The notes: generated by a model not told the origin, from the sequence alone. Counted from the first letter of the stretch, positions 16,930-24,621 are shown. The stretch is 27,486 bases of DNA from Prevotellaceae bacterium (GCA_019420585.1 JAHZGX010000035.1:1-27486); one strand, 5' to 3'. Program-made: numbers and translations.

Positions 16930-18123
16930 CTATATAATTTCCTTATCTATATTGAGAACGTAAGTGACGGTTTCCCCATTCTGTTTTTTGACTATGTAGG
17001 TTACGCGTCCCTTAAGGCCAAGTCCTTTGCGTTGCTCTTCCCAGGAAATGTTCTTTACCGATATGCCATTTATGGATAAAATGATGTCGCCAATCTCAAA
17101 ACCGGCCTTTTGTGCAATGCCACCTTCATATAGGCTGCTTACAATCCATCCCTCTGTAATGTCTGTCCTGTCAAGGTAGCCCATTTGTGTTCTGGAACTG
17201 ATTTGGTAGAATCTGTCTGTGTTGTTGTTGCGCCTGGCCCATAATGTGTTGTTAGGAGCGTCTATTATTAAATCATAGTGACACAGGATATCATTTCCGA
17301 TGATTCCTGCGTGTGGTCGATCGGATAGTGCTCCTTCCGTGTTGTATGATGCTGATACAACCACATTCTGGAGTTCATCAAGTAGTTTGAAAGACTCGGC
17401 TCTGAAGTTGACATCTGTCCCGTCGCCACCGATTCCCATGTTTGAATAGAAGCATTTGGCCTGGGGCTTGTTGTTCAAATCAAGACTTTTAAGTGTGGCA
17501 TTCGTGAGAATTACGGTGCTTCCACATCCTATGTCAAGTCGGAAAGTACCTTTGACACTTTGGAGAGAGTCTATTTTCAATTCACATTCGATATCGATTC
17601 TGTTGTCATTGAAATGTGCCGGTAGTTTTGAGTACCCATCAAGGATTTGGGAAGTAAGACTGTCAAGGGGAAGTAAATATCCATCTGAATAATTGACTAA
17701 TAACGGTTTGTCAAATACGGCATTGTTGCCAATCATCCCGTCTGCGTGTCTCCCAAGCACTTCTCGCAAGTTTATAATAGGTGTAATGTGCTCTTTGTAG
17801 GCCACGTTCCCCATCCTCAATGGGATAGTATCTATGATGATGGGCACGCTCTGCGCTCCGTTGTTTCCTGCTCCGCCCATTTTTGCTTTCCCCTTTCTAA
17901 AGGGTAATTTCCCAAAAGAAGGTAAGGTCATATAGTCTTTGTCCATGTAAAGCCTGTCTGCGCCGGTGTCATAAATAAGGGAAACTGGTATGGTGTCCAT
18001 TACTATCCCTTGGATGTACATGTGGGAATCAAGGATGAAGGGGATTGCGTTCTCGGGCACCTGCGCGAGTGCTTTCAGTGTGGCAAGCATCAAACTGATG
18101 ATTATTGCAAGTTTTACTTTCAT
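16930..18123 (-). CDS. Exported retropepsin-like aspartyl protease with C-terminal PDZ domain
   Basis: This is a 397-residue protein with a signal peptide ending near residue 20 (LKALA), so it is periplasmic or surface-exposed. An aspartyl-protease half has the active-site YDTGA (51-55) and the later DGMIGNNAV. A second half-domain has DIGCGSTV (197-204) and GIIGNDIL (273-280). The two halves could together form one pepsin-like active site, though the second has Ile in place of Thr. A PDZ domain (about 320-397, with GGIAQKAGFEIGDIILSING) would position substrates. The domain order is common in Bacteroidota; substrates are unknown. The gene is clearly more AT-rich than those to its left and lies at the left flank of the mobile remnant. 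No clear promoter was found upstream. Confidence 0.85.
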   Translation of the reverse strand: MKVKLAIIISLMLATLKALAQVPENAIPFILDSHMYIQGIVMDTIPVSLIYDTGADRLYMDKDYMTLPSFGKLPFRKGKAKMGGAGNNGAQSVPIIIDTIPLRMGNVAYKEHITPIINLREVLGRHADGMIGNNAVFDKPLLVNYSDGYLLPLDSLTSQILDGYSKLPAHFNDNRIDIECELKIDSLQSVKGTFRLDIGCGSTVILTNATLKSLDLNNKPQAKCFYSNMGIGGDGTDVNFRAESFKLLDELQNVVVSASYNTEGALSDRPHAGIIGNDILCHYDLIIDAPNNTLWARRNNNTDRFYQISSRTQMGYLDRTDITEGWIVSSLYEGGIAQKAGFEIGDIILSINGISVKNISWEEQRKGLGLKGRVTYIVKKQNGETVTYVLNIDKEII

Positions 18124-18235
18124 GATTTAATGTTAATTTGCTGAAATTTATAATTTTCGTATCTTCTTCAACGTAAGGCTGTGATGGGAGGGGAATTCCT
18201 GCACCCTTTTCTGTTACCTTCTTCATTAACCCACT

Positions 18236-18412
18236 TCAACTTACATCAAACCCAAAATCGGCAGGTTTCCGAGTTAATGTACCGTTGCCACATCCCCAAT
18301 CCAACACACGGCTGCCGACAGGAGCGGTTATCAACTTCATCACTTCTATCTCATAGTTGGGCACATGACTGAAATTAGAAGCATATTCTTTCACCGTCCA
18401 ATCTATATTCAT
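18236..18412 (-). pseudogene. N-terminal fragment of a class I SAM methyltransferase
   Basis: Only 58 codons remain. The fragment starts MNIDWTVKEYASNF and reaches the SAM-binding motif I, VLDWGCGNGTLT. It then stops at TGA after FGFDVS, where intact relatives continue with the acidic loop of motif I/II. Relatives are usually 200 residues or longer, so about three quarters are missing, and nothing downstream in any frame resembles the rest. A Pro stands where a Leu is expected after GTLTRK, which also fits decay. The truncation point marks a likely deletion or insertion junction at the left edge of the mobile remnant. An upstream GTG (18490) could extend the frame but adds nothing recognisable. 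Confidence 0.65.
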
Positions 18413-18426
18413 GATTCTAAAATCTT

Positions 18427-18585
18427 CTATGATAAGTCTTTTACGTAAGTTTGGTAGGTTATAGATGTTGTTTCCCGGTTTACTGCCCACCTCCTCTCGC
18501 CGTAGCCCGCTATGCCTTCGGGAATGTAGACCTCAGAATTGAGGCTTGGTCCAAATCGGATTGCCGCAACGTCGTACTCTGGCAT
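18427..18585 (-). CDS. Short open frame of unknown function, possibly part of a lost gene
   Basis: A 52-codon frame begins MPEYDVAAIRFGPSLNSEV and ends 14 bases before the methyltransferase fragment. The frame stays open upstream of this Met through the AT-rich inverted repeat (reading RRIFAPRLQNLDNIK just before it), so it could instead be the tail of a longer, broken gene. Amino-acid composition looks protein-like (mixed, with Gly-Tyr-Gly and Arg-Arg-Trp), and base composition is more GC-rich than the surrounding remnant. I do not recognise the family, and chance is possible. Confidence 0.25.
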   Translation of the reverse strand: MPEYDVAAIRFGPSLNSEVYIPEGIAGYGERRWAVNRETTSITYQTYVKDLS

Positions 18586-18676
18586 CTTGATATTGTCAAG
18601 ATTTTGGAGACGTGGTGCGAAAATACGCCTGCCCAGGAAAAAAAATAAATCAGGTGAGGAAAATTTTTTTTCCTGG
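18531..18676. repeat. Cluster of three inverted repeats upstream of the relaxase fragment
   Basis: CCTCA/TGAGG (18531-18535 with 18540-18544), ATCTTGA/TCAAGAT (18584-18590 with 18596-18602) and a perfect 14-bp pair (18633-18646 with 18663-18676, CCAGG then eight A and T, mirrored) lie within 150 bases. Inverted repeats next to a relaxase gene are typical of transfer origins, so this may be a decayed oriT. The 14-bp pair with its T8 run could also act as a terminator on the plus strand. Confidence 0.45.
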
Positions 18677-18807
18677 TGAGAAACATAAAATCGGGTGGTT
18701 GGGCGAAAATAGGAATATGTAAAGAAAAAGGAATCCTGCCCGCTGCGCCTTTGGGGAATTGGTGGTAAACTGAAAAAGACAGCACAGGAAAGACATCAGA
18801 ACCCTAA

Positions 18808-19481
18808 TGGCCGATTTGGGTTAAAACTGAGAATGAGCGCATCAGAAAAGATATTGAAAATACCGTTAGAAACGAGATGGAGAAACAAACAAGAATATTA
18901 GCCAGAGAAAAGCAAAATGTTGAAACCGATCGTGACAGGGCTTTGGCACAGAACTGTTCACTTACCATTGAAAAGGAAAAGGCAGTCCGGCAACTTCAGG
19001 AACAAAAGGCTGAGGAACAACGACGCATCAGCCTTGCGGTGAGTCAAACTACAGCAGAAAAGGACAAGGCCATTCGGATGCTGAAAGGCGCGTTAAGAAC
19101 AAGTAAGGATATTCTCAATGTATTTGCGGACATCCTCTATAAAGCGAGTGAAGTTTTCAAAGCCGCCATCGATGCGATAATCTCTTTTGGCACGGAACAG
19201 CATAAATCTGTCTTTGCCTCATCCGAAGCCGCTGACATCAAAAGTGTCATGCAAGACTATGGGGAAACTACAGAACAGCATAAAGCGGTCGGCGCATGGC
19301 TCTGTGGGGCTATGCGGAACACAGACACCCCTTTGATGAAATAAAACATCGCCATACACTCAATGAGGTTGGCGATGTGGCAGAAGGTCGGTATGATTGG
19401 AAGATTGAGAGAGAGGTGGACTCAGCCTGTATCCCGTTAGAGATAGTACAAGAAACTATAGTTCCCAATTTATTTTATTAA
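18808..19481 (+). pseudogene. C-terminal remnant of a MobA-like relaxase, frameshifted
   Basis: The first frame is open from 18808 (no stop back to 18805) and reads a long charged coiled coil (ENERIRKDIENTVRNEMEKQ onward). It continues with the KGALRTSKDILNVFADILYK region and the EQHKSVF-to-GETTEQHKAVGAW segment seen at the C-terminus of Bacteroidales mobilization relaxases. At 19300-19303 a CTCT appears where CT would keep the frame. Beyond it the first frame stops within 20 codons, while the next frame continues the protein as WGYAEHRHPFDEIKHRHTLN and GDVAEGRYDW. A 2-base duplication is the simplest cause. The N-terminal catalytic half with the relaxase Tyr and His triad is absent, so this cannot mobilise DNA. 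The final residues overlap the end of the convergent gene at 19456 and are probably not original. Confidence 0.7.
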
Positions 19482-20490
19482 TTTCTTCATATGCATTCAT
19501 ATAAGTATAACCTTCTTTTTCTTGATATACTTCACTTGCTTTACCATAAGTTGGCGCAAGATATCCATAAAAGCCATCATACCATCCATCCTCCTCCTCA
19601 TGAAATTGCCCTGCTTTTTTTCTATATTCTTTATACTCCTCGAAGGTTTTGAAACCTTTGAGTTGCATAACCTTAAAATCAAACCATTCTTTAGCGTCCA
19701 TTGGATGTTTTATTATTTTGTGCAATAGTATTGTTTCATCAAAACCAATACTCAAAAAGAATTCTAATTTAGAAACAGGGTGAAGACGGTAACAGGGCTT
19801 TTCTTCGTAATAAGATCTTAGAGCAAGTAGTTTTCCTCCAAGAAAATCATTTGCTTCGATATTAGCATTTTCTATTGGATTAAAATGAGGAAGTTCTTTT
19901 TCATGAAACATCCTATAATTTCTAATCAGATCCCAATCTACCTTTATTGTCGTATCAGTACAATTATGTGGCTTGTGTTTTAGTAAATACTCATCTAAGA
20001 TTTTATATCTTTCATCGCTACATCCTGAAAGATAATGATACTCTCTATCCTCTTTTATAATAAGAAGGCCACCGAAACGTTCTGTTTGATTTCCGTACAA
20101 TCCAATAACCTTTTCTTTAAAAGAATCATTTTCTTTTTTCTTTATAGATGTATTAGTAACGGATTTTGATGGTATGTTGAAATTATGAATTTTAATATCT
20201 TCATCAAATCGAACATCATCTAAACATTTATCAAAGACATCGTCATTGTCAACATTAGTTTGAGTATAATCATCATATTCACCATAATTATCACTATTCT
20301 CTTTTTTACTTTTCCCCCATAATTTATCAATTAGAACACCAAGACCTATAAGCAACAAAAGTCCGATGATACCATCAATCGGACTACCATCACTATCTTC
20401 TGCCGCTTCGTGCATATAATATGCCTGAGCGGAAACTTTGCAACATAGAGAATGGAATATGTATGCAACTAATAATAGTTTAATTTTCAT
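19456..20490 (-). CDS. Exported membrane-anchored protein of unknown family, partner of the DUF4062 gene
   Basis: This is an intact 344-residue frame. A signal peptide ends near residue 21 (CCKVSA). A short acidic periplasmic stretch (EAAEDSDGSP) leads to a membrane segment (about 39-57, IIGLLLLIGLGVLID). A basic stop-transfer (KLWGKSKK) suggests the long C-terminal part faces the cytosol. That part has an acidic low-complexity stretch (about 63-100) and then a compact, aromatic-rich, charged domain (about 140-344) that I do not recognise. Its start lies 33 bases after the stop of the DUF4062 gene on the same strand, so both are likely transcribed together. Low GC and the surrounding broken mobility genes point to horizontal transfer. 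A membrane anchor next to a putative sensor protein fits an effector role, but that is inference. Confidence 0.7.
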   Translation of the reverse strand: MKIKLLLVAYIFHSLCCKVSAQAYYMHEAAEDSDGSPIDGIIGLLLLIGLGVLIDKLWGKSKKENSDNYGEYDDYTQTNVDNDDVFDKCLDDVRFDEDIKIHNFNIPSKSVTNTSIKKKENDSFKEKVIGLYGNQTERFGGLLIIKEDREYHYLSGCSDERYKILDEYLLKHKPHNCTDTTIKVDWDLIRNYRMFHEKELPHFNPIENANIEANDFLGGKLLALRSYYEEKPCYRLHPVSKLEFFLSIGFDETILLHKIIKHPMDAKEWFDFKVMQLKGFKTFEEYKEYRKKAGQFHEEEDGWYDGFYGYLAPTYGKASEVYQEKEGYTYMNAYEEINKINWEL

Positions 20491-20523
20491 GGATTTATAC
20501 GTTTAATGATACAATATTAGTAA

Positions 20524-21501
20524 TTAAATTCTTTTTATCGCTTTCAAACGTACCATTTCAACTCTTCCATACTGAGATAAAACCCAATAAGTATAAACGC
20601 CGTCATATTCTGATTTTACAGTGTCTGTTTTTATTAATTTTAAAGCCATCAACTGAATTAAGATTGTTTGAAAATCATTCTCATTTATGCTGGCATATTC
20701 CTCTGCCAACAAAGCACGTTCTAAATGCTCTAAAATGTGTTCTTCTGTAATCGGTTTTAGTAATAACGTACAGACAGAAAGAAATATCTCATTCCATGTT
20801 TTTTGTACAGTATAAAACCTTTCTCCATCATCACTAAAAGGATTTATAGGAATTGTATAGTGAATATCAAACAAATCATTCCCTTGCATATAACATTCAG
20901 AACTGGTAGGAGTAGCAGAACTGAGAAAGTTTATCTGTTCTTTTAATTTCTGATTTTCCTCCTTCAATTTGATAATAGAGTTGTTTGCTTCATCAGAAGC
21001 AACTTTATCGGCTTTTACCCACCCTATGCGTGGGTGGTGCTTAGTCTGATAATCTAAACTTAATGAAACTTTACCGGCCAAATCGTCTGCATTACTCCAA
21101 GATTTACACATTCTGTCTTTAGTGACAAGTTTTTCAAAAGCCTCCAATTTTTCAAGATTGCTTTTTTCTGTTTTATTATTTGGCAAATTCCCTTTATCCT
21201 TTAGATAAAAAGCCGAGATTGGTATTCCTCGTTCTACTGCATATTCATATTCTAACTGCGTATAACTTTTTTGAGTTTTAGGTTCTATAGAGCCATATTT
21301 ACCTCCTATAATTAGAACATAGTAATCACACTCATCTATCAACTGCCTAATTATGCTCATTTGCTCATCATCGGCAGCAGGAAAATATTCCATCCCAACA
21401 GGAATACAATTTTTATTGAGTAGAGTCTCTATGACCCTTTCTCGTTCCTCCTTTAGGTCTTCAAATGTTGATGATACAAAAACTTGATACTTTTTATCCA
21501 T
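20524..21501 (-). CDS. DUF4062 domain protein with coiled coil and C-terminal helical domain
   Basis: This is a 325-residue predicted cytosolic protein. The DUF4062 domain (about 4-100) has all its conserved parts: YQVFVSSTFEDLKEERERV (5-23), PVGMEYFPA (34-42), CDYYVLIIGGKYGSI (58-72) and SYTQLEYEYA (79-88). DUF4062 has a small alpha/beta fold and is found fused to NTPase and TPR modules in signalling and suspected defence proteins; its chemistry is not settled. A coiled coil (about 173-195) would allow oligomerisation. The C-terminal part (about 205-325) looks helical with a final beta hairpin (YDGVYTYWVLSQYG), as in winged-helix folds, but I cannot name it. I chose the Met 16 codons inside the open frame because it begins the DUF4062 strand at once. 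It is the first gene of a two-gene unit. Confidence 0.8.
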   Translation of the reverse strand: MDKKYQVFVSSTFEDLKEERERVIETLLNKNCIPVGMEYFPAADDEQMSIIRQLIDECDYYVLIIGGKYGSIEPKTQKSYTQLEYEYAVERGIPISAFYLKDKGNLPNNKTEKSNLEKLEAFEKLVTKDRMCKSWSNADDLAGKVSLSLDYQTKHHPRIGWVKADKVASDEANNSIIKLKEENQKLKEQINFLSSATPTSSECYMQGNDLFDIHYTIPINPFSDDGERFYTVQKTWNEIFLSVCTLLLKPITEEHILEHLERALLAEEYASINENDFQTILIQLMALKLIKTDTVKSEYDGVYTYWVLSQYGRVEMVRLKAIKRI

Positions 21502-21559
21502 ACTTTGATGTGACTTTATTTCATTTATAACGAGAAGCGTGACACTCAATAACCATGTC

Positions 21560-21964
21560 TTAAAGTGCAGGCCCAGAGAAAGCCTTAATCAACAGATATG
21601 ACAAAGCAGCCCACGCTATAACATGGGAACTACCATGCCAATTCTTGTTGATTTTGTGTGTCTTTTTCTCAGGTTTTGCACTTGCAAAAGTAGCAAACGC
21701 TCCTTTAATTTCAGATGTTTTGGAAAGAGTTACCTCTAACCAGATGCAAAAATAAACAATTTCTGTGATAAGCCACCTTCTTGGGGTAAAAAAATCATCG
21801 ATTTAACGCCTAATTTTGCCTATTTATTCTTTATGTTGGTTCACAATACGCTTAGTATATAGGTTCTCATTGACCGTCAATAATTCCTTAACGAGCATTT
21901 CTATAATTCTTCATCTGCACAAACAACAAAAGGAGATGCCTTTCATCATCTCCCTTTTGAAATT
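21560..21964 (-). promoter_or_regulatory. Leader/promoter region of the DUF4062 unit, no gene seen
   Basis: Two minus-strand -7-like boxes occur: TACTTTTG (21692 to 21685) and TATTTTTG (21754 to 21747). Neither has a clean -33 partner. Either would give a leader of about 175-240 bases, long for this window. TTTTGC/GCAAAA forms a small inverted repeat overlapping the nearer box, and could be an operator. An 81-codon open frame without any Met also crosses this stretch. I do not call it a gene. Confidence 0.35.
21927..21959 (-). terminator. Terminator-like hairpin after the integrase remnant
   Basis: CAAAAGGAGATG (21927-21938) pairs with CATCTCCCTTTTG (21947-21959) with one bulged base. On the minus strand it is followed by TTGTTTG. 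It lies 5 bases after the integrase stop codon and probably ended that transcript. Confidence 0.65.
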
Positions 21965-22830
21965 TTACTTCCACGCTCTGAACATCTTATCCCCAATATT
22001 CTGTGATACATATTGCATTGGTAGCTTTGCATAGATTTCGGTTGTCTTTATTGAGGTATGCTCCATCATAAATTGTAACACCTCTTTGGATATACCCTGT
22101 CCGAGAGCCACCGTACAGGCGAATGTATGTCGCGCAATATGCGTGGTTAAGGGGAAAGAACAACCAAGAGCCAAGCCTATACCTTTAAGAAATTGGTTGT
22201 ATTTCTGATTGGAGGTTATCGCCATCTTGTAATTGTTACGTTCCAAGATTTTCTGTGTAATTGGCAGGACGGGAGTAACAAACTCATTCCCTGTCTTTAT
22301 ACGATGTCCGTCAATGTAATCTTTGCCATCAATGGTAACAATGTGCTGTTCATAATCGAATGATTTGGCATCGCTGTATGCCATGCCTGTAAAGGTTTGG
22401 AATAGAAAGAAGTCAAGATACCTGTTCATTATGGTGTCCGTACTTTCTTCCCGCATACGGATTAACTTTTTCAGCTGTGCTTCGGTGAGGTGAGGACGGT
22501 CGCTTTTCTCCCCACGTTTATCCTGAAAACGCTCGTATGGATTTTCTTTAATAGGCCCGAGACGGAAAGTTTCAGCCACATACGACTTAAACCGTTTGTG
22601 ATAGTTGTGGATGGCAGCCTGGCTTCTTATGATTGGCTTCCCTTTCATCGTACAGGTTTGTTCCTCCCTTATGAAAAGGTCGAACTCTGATAGATATGTT
22701 GCAAGGTTACATCATCAAAGGTTTTGAACTTGTCGAATCGTTCAAGTGTTTTGTATGTGGTTGCCACCTTGATATATTGCCTCAAAAAATGGATAACAGA
22801 TTGAGCATCAGATGTGGTGAGTAGTTTTGA
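21965..22830 (-). pseudogene. Tyrosine recombinase/integrase, N-terminally truncated and frameshifted
   Basis: The 227-codon catalytic part holds the recombinase residues: KTG beta-hairpin Lys (118-120, counted from the Met at 22648), HIARH (170-174, His-x-x-Arg), EHTS (196-199) and the nucleophile in IYAKL (Tyr206). The first catalytic Arg region reads TGMAYSD, the form usual in Bacteroidales integrases where Arg is replaced. Upstream, another frame carries the core-binding part (SVIHFLRQYIKVATTYKTL to DDVTLQHIYQ). Joining it to EFDLFIREEQTCT requires one missing base at about 22685-22690. The usual N-terminal arm-binding domain (roughly the first 100 residues) is missing, cut off beside the tRNA terminator. 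The gene is in the same orientation as, and just 3' of, tRNA-Arg, its likely former target. It should be inactive. Confidence 0.8.
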
Positions 22831-22864
22831 AAAGAAAAAGGCCTTCATTGCTGAAGACCTTTTT
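22830..22864 (-). terminator. Intrinsic terminator of tRNA-Arg
   Basis: On the minus strand AAAAAGGTCTTC pairs with GAAGGCCTTTTT (22864-22853 with 22846-22835, one G-U) around a 6-base loop, followed by CTTTTC. It lies 5 bases after the tRNA 3' end. The integrase remnant's open frame reads into it, showing the integrase lost its own start. Confidence 0.85.
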
Positions 22865-22868
22865 GGGG

Positions 22869-22943
22869 TGATTCGGATGGGGCTCGAACCCATGACCCGC
22901 AGCTTAGAAGGCTGCTGCTCTAATCCAACTGAGCTACCGAACC
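22869..22943 (-). tRNA. tRNA-Arg (anticodon UCU)
   Basis: A full cloverleaf is visible. The acceptor stem is GGTTCGG with CCGAATC (one G-U). The D arm is GCTC/GAGC. The anticodon arm is GCAGC-CTTCTAA-GCTGC with anticodon TCT reading AGA. The T arm is ATGGG-TTCGAGC-CCCAT, with discriminator A. CCA is not encoded. It has its own promoter and terminator. It lies at the right edge of the mobile remnant. Confidence 0.95.
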
Positions 22944-22999
22944 ATCCTTTTCCCTATCATTTGGCGTAAAGCCACATGACGGATTGGTTAAAACGTGTG

Positions 23000-23030
23000 C
23001 AAAGGTATACCTTTCCTGCTAATTACGCAA
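23000..23030 (-). promoter_or_regulatory. Promoter of tRNA-Arg
   Basis: On the minus strand TACCTTTG (23007 to 23000) is an exact -7 box and TTG (23030 to 23028) is the -33 element with a 20-base spacer. The predicted start is about 50 bases before the tRNA 5' end. Confidence 0.7.
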
Positions 23031-23064
23031 GAATGCCAAGGTTTTTCTTTACCTTATGCTTGTG

Positions 23065-24522
23065 TTATTGGTTAGTGATAGGGACTTCGTTCTCATTCGT
23101 TGTTTCTCGCCGCTCAAGCAGGACTACGTTCTCCACGTGCTGAGTGTGTGGAAACATGTCAACCGGTTGGACTGCCGTCACCCGATAGTCCTTGTCAAGG
23201 AGTTGCAGGTCTCTTGCCTGAGTTGCGGGATTGCAACTGACATACACCACTCTGTGCGGTGCGGCAAAGAGAATGGCGTCTATCACATCAGCATGCATGC
23301 CTGCACGAGGTGGGTCGGTTATGATTACATCGGGTTTGCCATGGTGCTCAATGAAGTCACGATTCAGGATGTTCTTCATGTCTCCTGCATAGAAAAGAGT
23401 GTTCTTAACCTCATTCAGGCGGGAGTTCTCCCGTGCATCTTCTATGGCTTCCGGTACATATTCGATGCCTATCACTTGACGGGCCTTTCCTGCCACGAAG
23501 TTGGCAATGGTGCCCGTTCCTGTATAGAGGTCGTATACCAACTCGTTTCCGGTGAGCGCGGCAAACTCCCTTGCTACCTTATATAATATATATGCCTGGT
23601 CGGTGTTGGTCTGATAGAAACTCTTTGGTCCCACCTTGAAGCGCAGCCCTTCCATAGTCAGGAATATGTGGGCTGTACCCTTGTGGCAGTGCACGGGCAG
23701 GTCTGCAAAAGTGTCGTTGAACTTCTGGTTGTCCACCCACAGCAGGCTGCTTATCTGTGGGAAACGCTCTCCGAGCCATTCCAGCAATGATATGGCCTGC
23801 CCGCGCTCCTCTTCTGTCAAGATGCAGAACTGCACCAGCAGCATCAGTTCACCGGTGTTGCTTAGGCGAATCATCATGCCACGCAGCAAGCCCGAGTGTG
23901 CCCTCTGGTCATAGAAAGATAAGTTTTTTTCGTAAGCATAATCGCGTATTGCGTTGCGCAGGTCATTGTTCACGTTGTCCATCAGATAGCAGGTATCGAT
24001 GGGCAGAATCTTATCAAAAGAGCCGCTTGTGTGGAATCCGACGGCACCGGGTAGGTCAAATGTCTCTCCGCTGGCTATCTGTTCGGCAGTAAGCCACGCC
24101 TTGTTTGAGAATCCAAATTCAAGTTTGTTCCTGTATTCGCGTATCTTCTCTGATCCGATAATGGGGTTGCATTGGGGCAGTTCCACTCCACCAATGCGCT
24201 GCAGTGCATCCATTACCTGCTGTTGCTTGGCTGCAAGTTGGGCATCGTAAAGAAGACATTGCCACTTGCAGCCGCCGCATACGCCGAAATGCGAGCAGAA
24301 AGGAGTCGTGCGGCTCTCGCCATACTGATGAAATCTTACAGCCACAGCCTCGGCATAATGATGTTTCTTGCGGGTTACTTGCAAGTCAACCACATCGCCG
24401 GGAACCACATAAGGGACAAAAACAACAAGGTCGTCCACCCTGGCCAAAGCCTTTCCCTCTGCCGCAACGGCCGTTATCTTTACGTTTTCCAACAATGGCA
24501 AAACTTTCTTCTTTCTAGACAT
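23065..24522 (-). CDS. rlmD: 23S rRNA (uracil-5-)-methyltransferase, RlmD/RumA type
   Basis: This cytosolic SAM-dependent enzyme makes 5-methyluridine in 23S rRNA (U1939 in E. coli numbering for RlmD; related enzymes modify U747, so the exact site is inference). Of its 485 residues, about 10-65 form a TRAM RNA-binding domain. Cys76, Cys82, Cys85 and Cys178 fit the 4Fe-4S cluster pattern. The SAM site is YDLYTGTGTIANF, followed by DPPRAGMH. The catalytic Cys lies in YVSCNPATQ, and HTQHVENV at the C-terminus has the general-base Glu. The start codon opens directly into a Lys-rich tail and the TRAM domain. It lies upstream of the tRNA on the same strand, and the tRNA has its own promoter. Confidence 0.93.
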   Translation of the reverse strand: MSRKKKVLPLLENVKITAVAAEGKALARVDDLVVFVPYVVPGDVVDLQVTRKKHHYAEAVAVRFHQYGESRTTPFCSHFGVCGGCKWQCLLYDAQLAAKQQQVMDALQRIGGVELPQCNPIIGSEKIREYRNKLEFGFSNKAWLTAEQIASGETFDLPGAVGFHTSGSFDKILPIDTCYLMDNVNNDLRNAIRDYAYEKNLSFYDQRAHSGLLRGMMIRLSNTGELMLLVQFCILTEEERGQAISLLEWLGERFPQISSLLWVDNQKFNDTFADLPVHCHKGTAHIFLTMEGLRFKVGPKSFYQTNTDQAYILYKVAREFAALTGNELVYDLYTGTGTIANFVAGKARQVIGIEYVPEAIEDARENSRLNEVKNTLFYAGDMKNILNRDFIEHHGKPDVIITDPPRAGMHADVIDAILFAAPHRVVYVSCNPATQARDLQLLDKDYRVTAVQPVDMFPHTQHVENVVLLERRETTNENEVPITNQ

Positions 24523-24551
24523 ATAATCAATTCCAACTGATAAAACGGATG

Positions 24552-24559
24552 CAAAATTA
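24552..24559 (-). promoter_or_regulatory. -7 box of rlmD
   Basis: On the minus strand TAATTTTG (24559 to 24552) matches the -7 consensus 29 bases before the start codon. The T-rich run further upstream includes TTTG at shorter than normal spacing, so the -33 element is unclear. Confidence 0.45.
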
Positions 24560-24590
24560 CTTATTTTCGCAACAAAAAAAACGTATTTGC

Positions 24591-24621
24591 TTGCTTAAAT
24601 ACTTAAAAGAAGGTACATTTG
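24591..24621 (+). promoter_or_regulatory. -33/-7 promoter of ppdK
   Basis: TACATTTG (24614-24621) is an exact -7 match and TTG (24591-24593) is the -33 element, 20 bases apart. The leader would be about 33 bases. No Shine-Dalgarno sequence is visible in the AT-rich run before the ATG. Confidence 0.7.

Larger units (their letters stand above)
18230..22830. mobile_element. Decayed integrative/mobilizable element at tRNA-Arg(UCU)
   Basis: The span is AT-rich compared with both flanks. It contains a truncated methyltransferase, an inverted-repeat cluster, a relaxase C-terminal fragment and a frameshifted tyrosine integrase, and ends beside a tRNA gene, a usual integrase target. Two intact genes (DUF4062 protein and a membrane protein) sit between the broken mobility genes. 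I did not find a direct repeat of the tRNA 3' end at the left side, so the left boundary (about 18230) is set by the methyltransferase truncation and is uncertain. Confidence 0.6.

Noticed and set aside
16837..17079. An 80-codon plus-strand frame in the gap right of ompA
   Set aside because: It runs into the antisense of the protease gene and has no domain or promoter.
21560..21802. An 81-codon open frame on the minus strand upstream of the DUF4062 gene, reading a fairly protein-like tail (NKNWHGSSHVIAWAAL)
   Set aside because: It has no Met or GTG start, overlaps two -7-like boxes, and I recognise no family. It was left as leader sequence, though a search of its translation would be worthwhile.
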